Shown: positions 25,704-33,921, counted from the first letter of the stretch. The stretch: 64,000 bases of DNA from Sulfuritalea sp. (GCA_023229685.1 JALNYT010000008.1:75051-139050); one strand, 5' to 3'. Made by a program: numbers and translations. The notes: generated from the sequence alone by a model not told the origin.

Positions 25704-26987
25704 TTATACCAGCCCGCTCATCAACTGCACATTCACCGTATCGCCAGCGCCGACTTTCTCGCGCTCGTGTTCGAGCACGATGAAGCAGTCGGCCTCCGAC
25801 ATCGAGCGCAGCACGCCGGAACCTTGAGCGCCGGTGGGGCGCACGCACCACTCGCCGTCTTCCTGGAACAGGATGCCGCGCTGGAATTCGGTGCGGCCGC
25901 GGCCCTTCTTCATGGCTTCCACGCAGCGTGCGGGAAAGGCGGGGAAGGGTATTACCGGATCGACGCCGGCCAGCTTCAGAATGGCCGGCCGTACGAACTG
26001 GTAGAAGGTGACCATCACCGCCACCGGGTTGCCCGGCAGGCCGAACAGCCAGGCCCCGGGACTGTCTGCGCCGTCAGGCTGGATGCGGCCGAAGGCCATG
26101 GGGCGGCCGGGCTTCATGGCGATTTTCCAGAAGGCCACTTCGCCGAGTTGGGCCATCAGCTGCTTGATGAAGTCGGCCTCGCCGACCGAGACGCCGCCGC
26201 TGGTGATGATCGCGTCGGCGCAGCCGGCGGCTTCGCGGAAGGCCGCTTCGAGCGCGGCCGGATCGTCCCTCACCACACCCATGTCGATCACGTCGCAGCC
26301 AAGCCGGGTGAGCATGCCCCACAGCGTGTAGCGGTTGCTGTCATACACCGCGCCGGGCGCCAGCGGCGTGCCGATCGAGCACAGCTCGTCGCCGGTGGAA
26401 AACAGCGCAACGCGCACGCGGCGGCGTACCGAGAGTTCGGCGACGCCGAGCGAGGCGATGATGCCGATCTCGGCCGGGCGCAGCTTCTTGCCGGCGGCAA
26501 TTGCCGGGCGCCCGGCCTGCAGGTCCTCGCCGGCGCGACGGGTGTTCTGGTCACGGCGCTGGCCGGGCGGGATGATCACCGCATCGCCTTCGACGCGCGC
26601 GACTTCCTGGATCACCACGCAGTCGACGTCCTGCGGGAGGATCGCGCCGGTCATGATTCGTACCGTCTCGCCAGCGTCGACTCTTCCTTCGAAGGCGCGG
26701 CCGGCGAGGGCGGTGCCGATATTCTTCAGGCGCGTCTCGCCGCTCGCCGCGAGATCGGAGTAGCGCACGGCCCAGCCGTCCATGGCCGAATTGTCGTGGC
26801 TCGGCACGTCGATCGGCGAGATGACGTCCTCGGCCAGCACGCGATCCAGTGCCTGGCGCACGAAAACCCGCTCATGGACGCCGACCGGGCTCAGCAGGTC
26901 GAGGATCAGCTCGCGGGCACGATCGACGTGCAGCGAATTCGGGTCGTAATTGTCGGCGCAGGACAGGGTCTGGAGGATGGAGGTCAT
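25704..26987 (-). CDS. moeA: Molybdopterin molybdotransferase MoeA
   Basis: MoeA inserts molybdate (or tungstate in relatives) into adenylylated molybdopterin. The 427-aa protein has the MoeA order: SHDNSAMDGWAVR (active-site region), GAILPQDVDCVVIQE, FSTGDELCSIG, the MogA-like domain with ITSGGVSVGEADF, and LFGLPGNPVAVMVTF. ATG 26987 is used. moaA lies 43 bp upstream in the same direction, so they probably form a cofactor operon. Confidence 0.93.
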   Translation of the reverse strand: MTSILQTLSCADNYDPNSLHVDRARELILDLLSPVGVHERVFVRQALDRVLAEDVISPIDVPSHDNSAMDGWAVRYSDLAASGETRLKNIGTALAGRAFEGRVDAGETVRIMTGAILPQDVDCVVIQEVARVEGDAVIIPPGQRRDQNTRRAGEDLQAGRPAIAAGKKLRPAEIGIIASLGVAELSVRRRVRVALFSTGDELCSIGTPLAPGAVYDSNRYTLWGMLTRLGCDVIDMGVVRDDPAALEAAFREAAGCADAIITSGGVSVGEADFIKQLMAQLGEVAFWKIAMKPGRPMAFGRIQPDGADSPGAWLFGLPGNPVAVMVTFYQFVRPAILKLAGVDPVIPFPAFPARCVEAMKKGRGRTEFQRGILFQEDGEWCVRPTGAQGSGVLRSMSEADCFIVLEHEREKVGAGDTVNVQLMSGLV

Positions 26988-27030
26988 GGCGTGAAGCGAT
27001 TTGGCGGACGGCGCTGATTCTGCGTTGAGT

Positions 27031-28113
27031 CTAGCCGCCAATGTAAGACATTTCAATTTTTCCGGGCAGGGCGGTGGCGGCGGTGCGGATTTCCGAATAA
27101 CGGTCATCGCGTCCGCGCCAGACGGCCGCGATCACGCGCTGCAGTTGGTCGTCGTCCGCACCCTGGCGCAGCAGCGCGCGCAGGTCGTGGCCGCTGCGGG
27201 CGAACAGGCAGGTGTAGAGCTGGCCTTCGGTGGATAGCCGGATGCGGGTGCAGGTGGCGCAGAAGGCCTGCGTGACCGAGGAGATGACGCCGATCTCGCC
27301 GGCGCCGTCGCGGTAACGCCAGCGCTCGGCGACTTCGCCGTGGTAGTTGGCATCGATCGCCTGCAGCGGAAATTCGGCGTTGATGCGGGCGATCACGTCG
27401 GCGGAGGGCAGCACCTCGTCCATGCGCCAGCCGTTGGAGCTGCCGACATCCATGAACTCGATGAAGCGCAGGATGTGGCCGCTGTTGCGGAAGTGGCGCG
27501 CCAGCGGCAGGATCTGGTCGTCGTTGGTGCCGCGCTTGACCACGCAATTCACCTTGATCGGCGCGAGGCCCGCGGCTGCGGCGGCGGCGATGCCGTCGAG
27601 CACGTCGCTGACCGGATAATCGACATCGTTCATGCGCTTGAATACGGCGTCGTCGAGGCCGTCGAGACTGACCGTGACGCGCGTCAGACCGGCGTCCCTC
27701 AGCGCCCGCGCCTTCTTCGTCAGCAGCGAGCCATTGGTGGTCAGCGTCAGTTCCACCGGCAGCTTCGCCAGTTGCTCGATCAGGTTTTCGATATGCCGGC
27801 GCAACAGCGGCTCGCCGCCGGTGATGCGGATTTTCTCGACGCCCTGATCGACGAAGATGCGCGCGATGCGGACGATCTCCTCGAAAGACAGTAGCTCGGC
27901 GCGCGGCAGAAATGCGTGGTCGTGGTCGAACACGGCTTTCGGCATGCAATACACGCAGCGGAAATTGCAGCGGTCGGTGACCGAGATGCGCAAGTCGCGC
28001 ACTCGCCGGTTGCGCCGGTCGACCAGGCTGCCGTCAAGCGGCGCGGCAAGCGCGTCGCTGCCTGCTGGCAGGGGCTTGGGCGCACTGGCGATAGGGATAA
28101 TGCGGGCTTTCAT
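27031..28113 (-). CDS. moaA: GTP 3',8-cyclase MoaA
   Basis: MoaA is a radical-SAM enzyme that converts GTP to 3',8-cyclo-7,8-dihydro-GTP, the first step of molybdopterin synthesis. The 360-aa protein has the N-terminal cluster motif CNFRCVYC, ITGGEPLLRRHIE, the C-terminal cluster Cys (CATCTRIRLSTEGQLYTC) and ends IEMSYIGG, close to the usual GG tail. ATG 28113 (MKARIIP) is chosen. With moeA and fdhD it could serve a W/Mo enzyme such as BamB. Confidence 0.95.
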   Translation of the reverse strand: MKARIIPIASAPKPLPAGSDALAAPLDGSLVDRRNRRVRDLRISVTDRCNFRCVYCMPKAVFDHDHAFLPRAELLSFEEIVRIARIFVDQGVEKIRITGGEPLLRRHIENLIEQLAKLPVELTLTTNGSLLTKKARALRDAGLTRVTVSLDGLDDAVFKRMNDVDYPVSDVLDGIAAAAAAGLAPIKVNCVVKRGTNDDQILPLARHFRNSGHILRFIEFMDVGSSNGWRMDEVLPSADVIARINAEFPLQAIDANYHGEVAERWRYRDGAGEIGVISSVTQAFCATCTRIRLSTEGQLYTCLFARSGHDLRALLRQGADDDQLQRVIAAVWRGRDDRYSEIRTAATALPGKIEMSYIGG

Positions 28114-28201
28114 CTCGTTGCGGACTATAAGCCGGCCGGGCCGTCGAGACAACACCCGCCACCGGCCGGGGTCCCTATCTACGAAGTGCGTCCTGCCGTC
28201 A

Positions 28202-28777
28202 TCAGGGCTTTGCTGCAGGGCGCCTGAGCAGCAGGGAAGGGTTCTCCGTGACCTTGTCCGTCAAGCCGCCGACGCTGGTAACGACTTTCTTGACCTGGTC
28301 CTCGATGGCCGAGAATTTCTTGACCAGCTTCGGCAGATCGTCGAGCATCGCATTGAGTCCGGTTTTTTCCGAAGGAATCTCGGGGATCTGATTTTCGGGC
28401 GTGACCGCAAGCAGGGTTTGTGCTGCCGGGTCTCCGCCGTTCAGTTCGATAAAGACGACGCCGGTGATGCCCTTCAACGTCAGGCTGGCCTTGGTGTCGG
28501 TCTTGACCGGCGTTTCCTTGCGCAACCTGATATCCACACGCACCAGGCGCGAATTGTCCGGATCGATGCGCATCGACTTGACCGTGCCGACATCGACGCC
28601 ACGGAATTTCACCGTATCGCCTGCCGTGAGCCCGCTCACCGAGTCCGGAAAATGGATGCGGTAGATTACATCGTCATGGCGCCCGGCACTTCCCAGCCAC
28701 ACGGCGAAAATCGCTGCGGCAACCGAGAACACGATGATGAACAGCCCCTCGAAGAAGTAGTGCTTGTCAGTTTCCAT
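28202..28777 (-). CDS. MlaD/MCE-domain substrate-binding protein, short form
   Basis: A 191-aa protein anchored by an N-terminal span (LFIIVFSVAAAIFAVWLG), followed by one MCE domain (YRIHFPDSVSGLTAGDTVKFRGVDVG ... LTLKGITGVVFIELNGG) and only about 70 residues of helical tail. MCE proteins of this operon type are often near 300 aa, so this one is compact. It would hexamerise in the periplasm and carry lipids with the ATPase and permease encoded just upstream (11-bp overlap). Confidence 0.85.
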   Translation of the reverse strand: METDKHYFFEGLFIIVFSVAAAIFAVWLGSAGRHDDVIYRIHFPDSVSGLTAGDTVKFRGVDVGTVKSMRIDPDNSRLVRVDIRLRKETPVKTDTKASLTLKGITGVVFIELNGGDPAAQTLLAVTPENQIPEIPSEKTGLNAMLDDLPKLVKKFSAIEDQVKKVVTSVGGLTDKVTENPSLLLRRPAAKP

Positions 28778-29558
28778 GGCTTGTTTTCCTTGCTTTCATT
28801 GCGCCTTCCGCGCGCGGTCCGTGGAAGAATTCGTGAATCCACGGATGGGTGGACTTCAGCAGCTTGTCGGCCGTGTCGACCGTAATCGTCTTGTCGACCA
28901 GCACGGCAATGCGGCCGCAGACGGTGAACAGCGTGGTGAGATCGTGGGTGACGATGACGACGGTAATGCCGAGGATCTGGTTGAGCTGCAGGATCAGAGC
29001 ATCGATGCCGCTCGCGGCGATCGGGTCGAGATCCGAGGTGGGTTCGTCGAGAAACAGAATCCTCGGGTCGAGCGCGAGCGCCCGCGCCAAGGCGGCGCGT
29101 TTCACCATGCCGCCGGACAGCGCGGAGGGAAACTTGATGCCGCTGTCCGCCGGCAATCCGGAGAGCGCCAGCTTCATCGCTGCGATGTGTTCCTGCTCTT
29201 TGGCCGGCAGTGTCGTATGTTCGCGCATCGGCAGCATGATGTTCTGTGCCACCGAAAGCGAAGAAAACAATGCACCTTGCTGAAACAGCACGCCGATGAG
29301 AGAGGCTCTTTCCGCCGCACCGATGGATTGAACCGGCTTGCCATTGAGCAGCACTTCGCCGGCATCCGGCTGGTGCAGACCGGTGAGGGTCTTGAGCAGC
29401 ACCGACTTGCCCGAGCCCGATCCGCCTGCGATGCCGATTATTTCGCCGGGCACGATGTCGAGGCTGAGCTTGTCGTGTACCACCTGTTTGCCAAATCGAT
29501 TGACGATACCGCGCGCCGACAGGATCGGTTCGGCATGGGCCCTGGTCCGGGTATTCAT
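28767..29558 (-). CDS. MlaF-like lipid ABC transporter ATPase
   Basis: A 263-aa ATPase with Walker A GGSGSGKSV, Q-loop VLFQQGALFSSL, signature ALSGGMVKRAALARAL, Walker B ILFLDEPTSDLDPI and switch VTHDL. The GGMVKR signature and QGALFSSL are typical of the MlaF/Ttg2A group. It overlaps the genes on both sides (4 bp with the permease, 11 bp with the MCE gene). Confidence 0.92.
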   Translation of the reverse strand: MNTRTRAHAEPILSARGIVNRFGKQVVHDKLSLDIVPGEIIGIAGGSGSGKSVLLKTLTGLHQPDAGEVLLNGKPVQSIGAAERASLIGVLFQQGALFSSLSVAQNIMLPMREHTTLPAKEQEHIAAMKLALSGLPADSGIKFPSALSGGMVKRAALARALALDPRILFLDEPTSDLDPIAASGIDALILQLNQILGITVVIVTHDLTTLFTVCGRIAVLVDKTITVDTADKLLKSTHPWIHEFFHGPRAEGAMKARKTSHGN

Positions 29559-30697
29559 AGGCCGAGCCTTTCGAACAGGATGGAGAAAAATGCGTCGAGC
29601 ACGATCACCAGAAAGATCGATTTCACTACGGCGCGGGTGGTCTCCCGGCCGACACTTGCCGCCGAGCCCGTCACCCGGAGCCCGTGCATGCAGCCGATGA
29701 CGGCAATGAAGAAGGCAAACACCGGCGCCTTGAACAGGCCGACGAAGAGATCGTGGCCGTCGACCACCTGCGGCAGGCGTGTCAGGTATTGGGTCGGCGA
29801 TACATCAAGCAGAAACTGTGCGATCGCGGCGCCGCCGATCAGGCCCATGATGTCGGCAAAGAACGTCAGCAGCGGCAGGGTGATGACCAGGGCGATCACG
29901 CGCGGCACCACCAGTACCTGCATGGGTTTGATCCCCATCACCTTGAGCGCGTCGACTTCCTCCCGTGTCTCCATGACGCCGATTTCGGCGGTGAAGGCGG
30001 AGCCCGAGCGGCCGGCCACCATGATGGCCGTGATCAGCACGGCCATTTCGCGCAATACCGACACCGCTACCAGGTTGATGGTGTAGTCCTCGCCGCCAAA
30101 GGGGCGCAACTGGGCCACGCCCTGATAGCCGATGACGATCGCGATCATGATGGCCATCAGGCCAATGATGGGCAGCGCCTGAATGCCGGTTTCCGTTATA
30201 TGCCGGGAGATCGAAGCCGGACGCAGGCAATGCGGATGAAGCAGGGCGTTGGCGGTCCAACTCGCGGCGCGACCGACAAAGGTGATCAGGTCGAGTGCTT
30301 CGTGCCGGGCATCGTGCGCGCCTTTGCCGAGCTGGATGATGAGCTGGCGCCAGCGGGAAACGGTTTTGACTTTCGGTATCGGCTTGAGATCGAGCCCGTA
30401 GATGAGATCGAGCAGCGCCCGTTGTTCGGCGCGGACCCCGGTAAGTTCCACGCCCTTGTCGCGCAGGCCGCAGAGGAACAACGCGCCCGGCGTGTCGAGG
30501 CTGTCGAGCATGGCAACGTCGAGGTGGCGCGATGCCCCCTGCTTCGACCATCTTGCCAGGGACTTTCCTGCTTCGACCAGCGTCGATATTTCAAGAACAC
30601 CCGCCAGTGCGAGGCGATCACCATCGCCGCTGACGACCAGCGTCGGCTGGGGCGGGTTGGCGGAAGCTTGCTGCGCGTTTGCAGGCACACGGATCAC
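29555..30697 (-). CDS. MlaE-like permease with N-terminal STAS domain
   Basis: A 380-aa protein. Residues about 15-110 form a STAS-like domain (LVVSGDGDRLALAGVLEIS). The rest is the MlaE permease with AIMVAGRSGSAFTAEIGVM and EEVDALKVMGIKP, the characteristic family signatures. The frame starts with GTG 30697 and lacks a good Shine-Dalgarno, so the exact start is uncertain. It is first in the three-gene operon. No MlaC/B or lipoprotein gene follows. Confidence 0.88.
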   Translation of the reverse strand: MIRVPANAQQASANPPQPTLVVSGDGDRLALAGVLEISTLVEAGKSLARWSKQGASRHLDVAMLDSLDTPGALFLCGLRDKGVELTGVRAEQRALLDLIYGLDLKPIPKVKTVSRWRQLIIQLGKGAHDARHEALDLITFVGRAASWTANALLHPHCLRPASISRHITETGIQALPIIGLMAIMIAIVIGYQGVAQLRPFGGEDYTINLVAVSVLREMAVLITAIMVAGRSGSAFTAEIGVMETREEVDALKVMGIKPMQVLVVPRVIALVITLPLLTFFADIMGLIGGAAIAQFLLDVSPTQYLTRLPQVVDGHDLFVGLFKAPVFAFFIAVIGCMHGLRVTGSAASVGRETTRAVVKSIFLVIVLDAFFSILFERLGL

Positions 30698-30899
30698 GGT
30701 TTGTACGAGGCTCCACGAACTGAGAATTGGCCGAATGATTCAGACTTGATATTTCTTCGCGCCGGCACGGACGCGTCGTAAGCGTATGCAGGCTATTCGA
30801 GGCGCCGGGCAAACTCGGTGCGCTAGCGAACATGCCGTTTCGCAACCCGCTCGAACACGACTACCCCCTGACTGCAACTGCAAGAGACAGGAACCAGTC

Positions 30900-30921
30900 A
30901 CCCTGGTGGTGCCGCCAGGGT
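30900..30921 (-). terminator. Hairpin at the end of the DUF302 gene
   Basis: ACCCTGG and CCAGGGT form a perfect seven-base stem around an eight-base loop, touching the DUF302 stop codon. No clear T-tract follows on the minus strand; possible terminator or mRNA 3' stabiliser. Confidence 0.35.
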
Positions 30922-31310
30922 CACGCCTTGAGGCTTGCGCAGACCCGTTGCAGAAGCATCCGTACTTCCTTGCCGAGGGCATGTACTTCCGGTTTGTCGA
31001 CCAACTGCAACACGACCTCGGGATCCATGAATGCGACCGTTATGGTGCCATCGGCTTCTTCGCGCACGACCACGTTGCACGGCAGTAGCAAGCCGATGTC
31101 GGGATCAGCCTCGATGGCGCGGTGTGCGAGCGGGGGGTTGCATGCGCCGAGTATGCGATATGGCCGGTGTTCGATATTGAGCTTGGCCTTCAGCGTCGCC
31201 TTGACATCGATATCGGTGAGGACACCGAATCCTTCCTTTTTCAGGGCTTCGGTGACCATTGCGACGGCGGTATCGAACGGTACTTTCAGCTGGGTGTTGA
31301 ATCCGTACAT
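30921..31310 (-). CDS. DUF302 family protein
   Basis: A 129-aa cytosolic protein matching DUF302 (MYGFNTQLKVPFDTAVAMVTEALKKEGFGVL compressed here in two motifs: VPFDTAVAMV and EGFGVLTDIDV), with ILGACNPPLAHRAIEADPDIG and LLPCNVVVRE carrying two conserved Cys. Function is unknown; members often occur near redox or sulfur genes. It is encoded 58 bp downstream of the Met-rich exported protein gene, likely one transcript. Confidence 0.85.
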   Translation of the reverse strand: MYGFNTQLKVPFDTAVAMVTEALKKEGFGVLTDIDVKATLKAKLNIEHRPYRILGACNPPLAHRAIEADPDIGLLLPCNVVVREEADGTITVAFMDPEVVLQLVDKPEVHALGKEVRMLLQRVCASLKA

Positions 31311-31368
31311 GAGTTGTTTCCTTTCAAGTGGCTATGCTGCTTGGTCAAATGCGGGATCAATGTTGGTA

Positions 31369-31791
31369 CTACCTGGCTAGCATCGACTCCATGGCCTGCT
31401 GGTGCTGCATCAGCTGCTCCATCATCGTCTGCATCATGTCTAGGCGCTTTTCCGTCATGGCGTGGTGCTGCATCATCGCGCTGCCGGCCATTCCGTGCTT
31501 CTTGTCACCCTTCATCATGGCGCCGTCCATGCCATGCATCGTTTGCATGTTTTCCTGCATGGTCTGCATGTGTGCCTGCATCAGCTTTTGGCGTTCCGCA
31601 GGGTCGGTTGTCGCCCGGAATTGTTCCATCTGCTGCTGCATTTTCTTCATGTTCTCCTGCATCTGCAGCGTCTGCTTATCCGTGGCCATGCTCATCGCCG
31701 GCTTGCCGGGTGCGACTTTTTCCTGCGCCGACAGGGCCGGCACCGACAGGGCGCAGCCAACGACTGCGGCGAGGAGTATTGGAGTTTTCAT
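31369..31791 (-). CDS. Exported Met/Gln/His-rich protein
   Basis: A 140-aa protein with signal peptide (TPILLAAVVGCALSVPALSA). The mature part is helical and extremely rich in Met and Gln, with repeats such as MQENMKKMQQQMEQF and MQTMQENMQTMHGMDGAMM, plus His near the end (MMQHHAMTEKRLDMMQTMM). Met/His clusters suggest periplasmic copper or silver binding, by analogy with other Met-rich proteins; this is inference. Confidence 0.6.
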   Translation of the reverse strand: MKTPILLAAVVGCALSVPALSAQEKVAPGKPAMSMATDKQTLQMQENMKKMQQQMEQFRATTDPAERQKLMQAHMQTMQENMQTMHGMDGAMMKGDKKHGMAGSAMMQHHAMTEKRLDMMQTMMEQLMQHQQAMESMLAR

Positions 31792-32125
31792 TGGGGTTGC
31801 ACCTTTTGGGGTTGAGTTGCCTGAGTTGTTCACTGCGTCCGCTGGCGGAATCCGCATGAGCAAGTGCCGGAACGTTCTTTATAGCTGCAGGCGCCGGCAC
31901 CGTCCGTACGTTGCCGCACAAATTGCCTTTGGTGACTGATACGGGCAGGCACTGGATGCCTTTGGTTCCAGAAGGAAAAGCGCTGTCAGGCCACGCCCGG
32001 GGGGCGCGCGAAGGTCAAGAAGAAGATCGACGATCGCGGCGAGCGGCGGCAGGAAAAGTGCCTGGCGCTGAAGGAACAGCGCCAGAAGGTTCAGGAACGG
32101 ACGCGGAATGCAGCGCGCTTACCTG

Positions 32126-33340
32126 TCAAGCAAGCAGCGAACCCAGATCGAAGGCCGTGTCGGCCGCTTGCGCGGGCGTGGGCGAGATGCCCTTCTCGAA
32201 CAGCTTGCGGCCGTTCATGTGCTCGGGCGGCTGGTTCAGCGAGTCGATCGCAATCAGTTTGCCGGCCTGGTAGTAGTAGGCGGAGAACTTCTGCGTTGTT
32301 GGGTCGCCGCGCGTGACCACCTGGTCGAAGCCGGCGGTCAGCCCGAGCATCTGCAGTTTGACGTCGTATTGATCGGACCAGAACCACGGTGCCGCATGGA
32401 AGGGCCGGTCGCGGCCGAGCAGCGCAGCGGCGGCCGACCGGCCCTGCTCGAGCGCGTTCTGCACGGATTCGAGGCGGCGCAGGCTGCCGTCGTCCAGGCG
32501 CCGCGCGGTACAGTCGCCGGCGGCGACGATGGTCGGGTCGGAGCAGCGGCCGCAGGCATCGACTACAATGCCGCCATTGACTTCGAGGCCCGCCGCCTGG
32601 GCCAGTTCAACATTGGGGATGATGCCGATGCCGACCAGCACCAGGTCGGCGGGAAACTCGCGACCGTCCCTGGTTCTTACCGCTGTGATTCGGCCGCCAC
32701 TGCCGACCAGTTCCGAGACCATGGCGCCGAGCACCACTTCGGCGCCATGGCGGGTGTGCAGGTCGAGGTAGAACTGCGAAATCAGCGGCGCGACGACGCG
32801 CGCCATGAGGCGGTCGGCGGCTTCCAGCACGGTGACGCGCTTCTCCTTCCTGCGCGCGACGGAGGCGACTTCGAGGCCGATGAAACCGCCGCCGATGATC
32901 ACTACGTTATGTGCGGCCTCCAGCGCCGCCGCAATCGCCTTCGCCTCGTCCAGCGTACGCAGGCCGTAGACGCCGTGCCAGTCAGCCCCGGCCAGCGGCA
33001 GCGGGCGCAGGCGCGAGCCGGGGCACAGTGCCAGACCGTCGTAGCCCAGCGTCGAGCCGTCGCCGAGTGCGACCCGCTTTGTGCTGCGATCGATCGCCGT
33101 GGCGCCGGCGCCGACTCTCAGGTCGATGTCTTTCTTCACCAGCAGTTCCGGGGGACGCATCATCAGCTGTGCTTCAGCGGTCTGACCCAGCAGAAAGCCC
33201 TTGGACAGCGGCGGACGCTGGTAGGGGGCGTGCGCTTCGTCGCCGATCAGCGTGATGGGTCCCGCATAGCCTTCGCTGCGCAGCGTCTCGGCGACAGTGA
33301 GTCCGGCCAGGCCGGCCCCGATGATCAGCATCCCGCTCAT
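32126..33340 (-). CDS. FAD-dependent NAD(P)H:ferredoxin/rubredoxin reductase
   Basis: A 404-aa protein of the putidaredoxin/rubredoxin-reductase type. It has N-terminal FAD-binding LIIGAGLAGLTVAETL, NAD-binding VVIIGGGFIGLEVASVA, FAD motif VGIGIIPNVELAQAAGLEV and a C-terminal reductase dimer domain (WFWSDQYDVKLQMLG). Such enzymes pass electrons from NAD(P)H to small iron-sulfur proteins. It is divergent from the tetR-bam operon, so a role in supplying or balancing its ferredoxin is possible but unproven. Confidence 0.85.
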   Translation of the reverse strand: MSGMLIIGAGLAGLTVAETLRSEGYAGPITLIGDEAHAPYQRPPLSKGFLLGQTAEAQLMMRPPELLVKKDIDLRVGAGATAIDRSTKRVALGDGSTLGYDGLALCPGSRLRPLPLAGADWHGVYGLRTLDEAKAIAAALEAAHNVVIIGGGFIGLEVASVARRKEKRVTVLEAADRLMARVVAPLISQFYLDLHTRHGAEVVLGAMVSELVGSGGRITAVRTRDGREFPADLVLVGIGIIPNVELAQAAGLEVNGGIVVDACGRCSDPTIVAAGDCTARRLDDGSLRRLESVQNALEQGRSAAAALLGRDRPFHAAPWFWSDQYDVKLQMLGLTAGFDQVVTRGDPTTQKFSAYYYQAGKLIAIDSLNQPPEHMNGRKLFEKGISPTPAQAADTAFDLGSLLA

Positions 33341-33662
33341 GTGTGTGTCTCCAGAAAATGGTTATTCGCTTTGCGGATGATATTGCATCAGCGTTGCCGA
33401 ACCACGCTCAGTTGGCAGACGCATAACTTTGCGTTGTCACGACCGTTCCGCGAAAGGACGCCGTCGATATCACCGCACGCTGGCAGAAACGCAACGGGAC
33501 CACGGCTTGCGGCCAAGGCGCCATGAGCGGGGATCATCTGGCCACCCTCGATGCGCTGCCGCCGCCCGAGGAGGGCTGCCGGCATGCCTCGGCACCGGTC
33601 AGGCTGCTCGAGCGGGTGCCTCGGCCCGACTTGGCGTAAGCGCTGTCCGGCAACTTCCGAGG
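33341..33662. other. Upstream region between ferredoxin reductase gene and the bam promoter
   Basis: No convincing gene is present. A short plus-strand frame (33523-33639, beginning MSGDHLATLDALPPPEE) has no good ribosome site and no recognised homologue. The reductase promoter must lie in the left part but no clear element was identified. Confidence 0.3.
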
Positions 33663-33676
33663 TTGACCTACATCAA
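33663..33676 (+). promoter_or_regulatory. FNR-type binding site upstream of tetR-bam
   Basis: TTGACCTACATCAA matches the FNR consensus TTGAT-N4-ATCAA at nine of ten defined positions. Its centre (33669.5) is 41.5 bp from a start site predicted near 33711 by the -10-like TAGCAT (33698-33703), the classical class II activator position. This would link expression to anoxia. Confidence 0.6.
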
Positions 33677-33681
33677 ATCAG

Positions 33682-33695
33682 CGAACGCTCGTTCG
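33682..33695 (+). promoter_or_regulatory. Candidate TetR operator
   Basis: CGAACGCTCGTTCG is a perfect 14-bp palindrome (6-2-6) and resembles operators of acyl-CoA-responsive TetR repressors with GAACG-N2-CGTTC cores. It lies between the FNR site and the -10-like element, so bound repressor would block RNA polymerase. The TetR gene starts 220 bp downstream. Confidence 0.6.
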
Positions 33696-33697
33696 GG

Positions 33698-33703
33698 TAG
33701 CAT
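33698..33703 (+). promoter_or_regulatory. Candidate -10 element of the tetR-bam promoter
   Basis: TAGCAT keeps the TA....AT positions of TATAAT and is placed 21 bp after the FNR site, giving a start near 33711. The -35 box would be replaced by FNR. About 200 nt of leader would follow. Confidence 0.4.
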
Positions 33704-33760
33704 CACCGTCAGTAGGGTAATAGGAAAAACGTTGCATAGGTTGCAGACTGTTAACCGGAA

Positions 33761-33781
33761 CAGCCCGTGAGAAGCGGGCTG
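33761..33781 (+). promoter_or_regulatory. Leader hairpin next to a Shine-Dalgarno
   Basis: CAGCCCG and CGGGCTG form a perfect seven-base stem with loop TGAGAAG. The last stem base is the first G of GGAGG (33781-33785), which precedes the small ORF at 33790, so folding could affect its ribosome loading. No T-tract, so a terminator is less likely. Confidence 0.4.
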
Positions 33782-33789
33782 GAGGTCAA

Positions 33790-33921
33790 ATGGCTTACGC
33801 GTTGCGCTCGACTTCACCGCACGTCAACATCGCCTGGCGCCAGGGCGACTCACTGCTTGCCGGGCAGGGCCTGCGGCCGGTCCATGAGCGGCACCGGCCG
33901 ATCCGGGAGCCGCAATGGTGA
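33790..33921 (+). CDS. Possible 43-aa leader peptide overlapping tetR
   Basis: ATG 33790 has a strong GGAGG four bases upstream and opens a 43-codon frame (MAYALRSTSPHVNIAW ... IREPQW) whose stop at 33919-33921 overlaps the tetR ATG at 33915. This arrangement would couple tetR translation to the small ORF. The peptide matches nothing recognised and could be non-functional; the evidence is the ribosome site and the overlap only. Confidence 0.35.
   Translation: MAYALRSTSPHVNIAWRQGDSLLAGQGLRPVHERHRPIREPQW

Noticed and set aside
28114..28201. Molybdenum-cofactor riboswitch before moaA
   Set aside because: The gap is only 88 bp and contains a CCGGCCGG repeat but nothing like the conserved Moco RNA core.
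31911..32125. Basic coding-like frame (KVKKKIDDRGERRQEKCLAL) between the Met-rich and reductase genes
   Set aside because: No start codon, a stop just upstream and overlap with the reductase end; at most a remnant.
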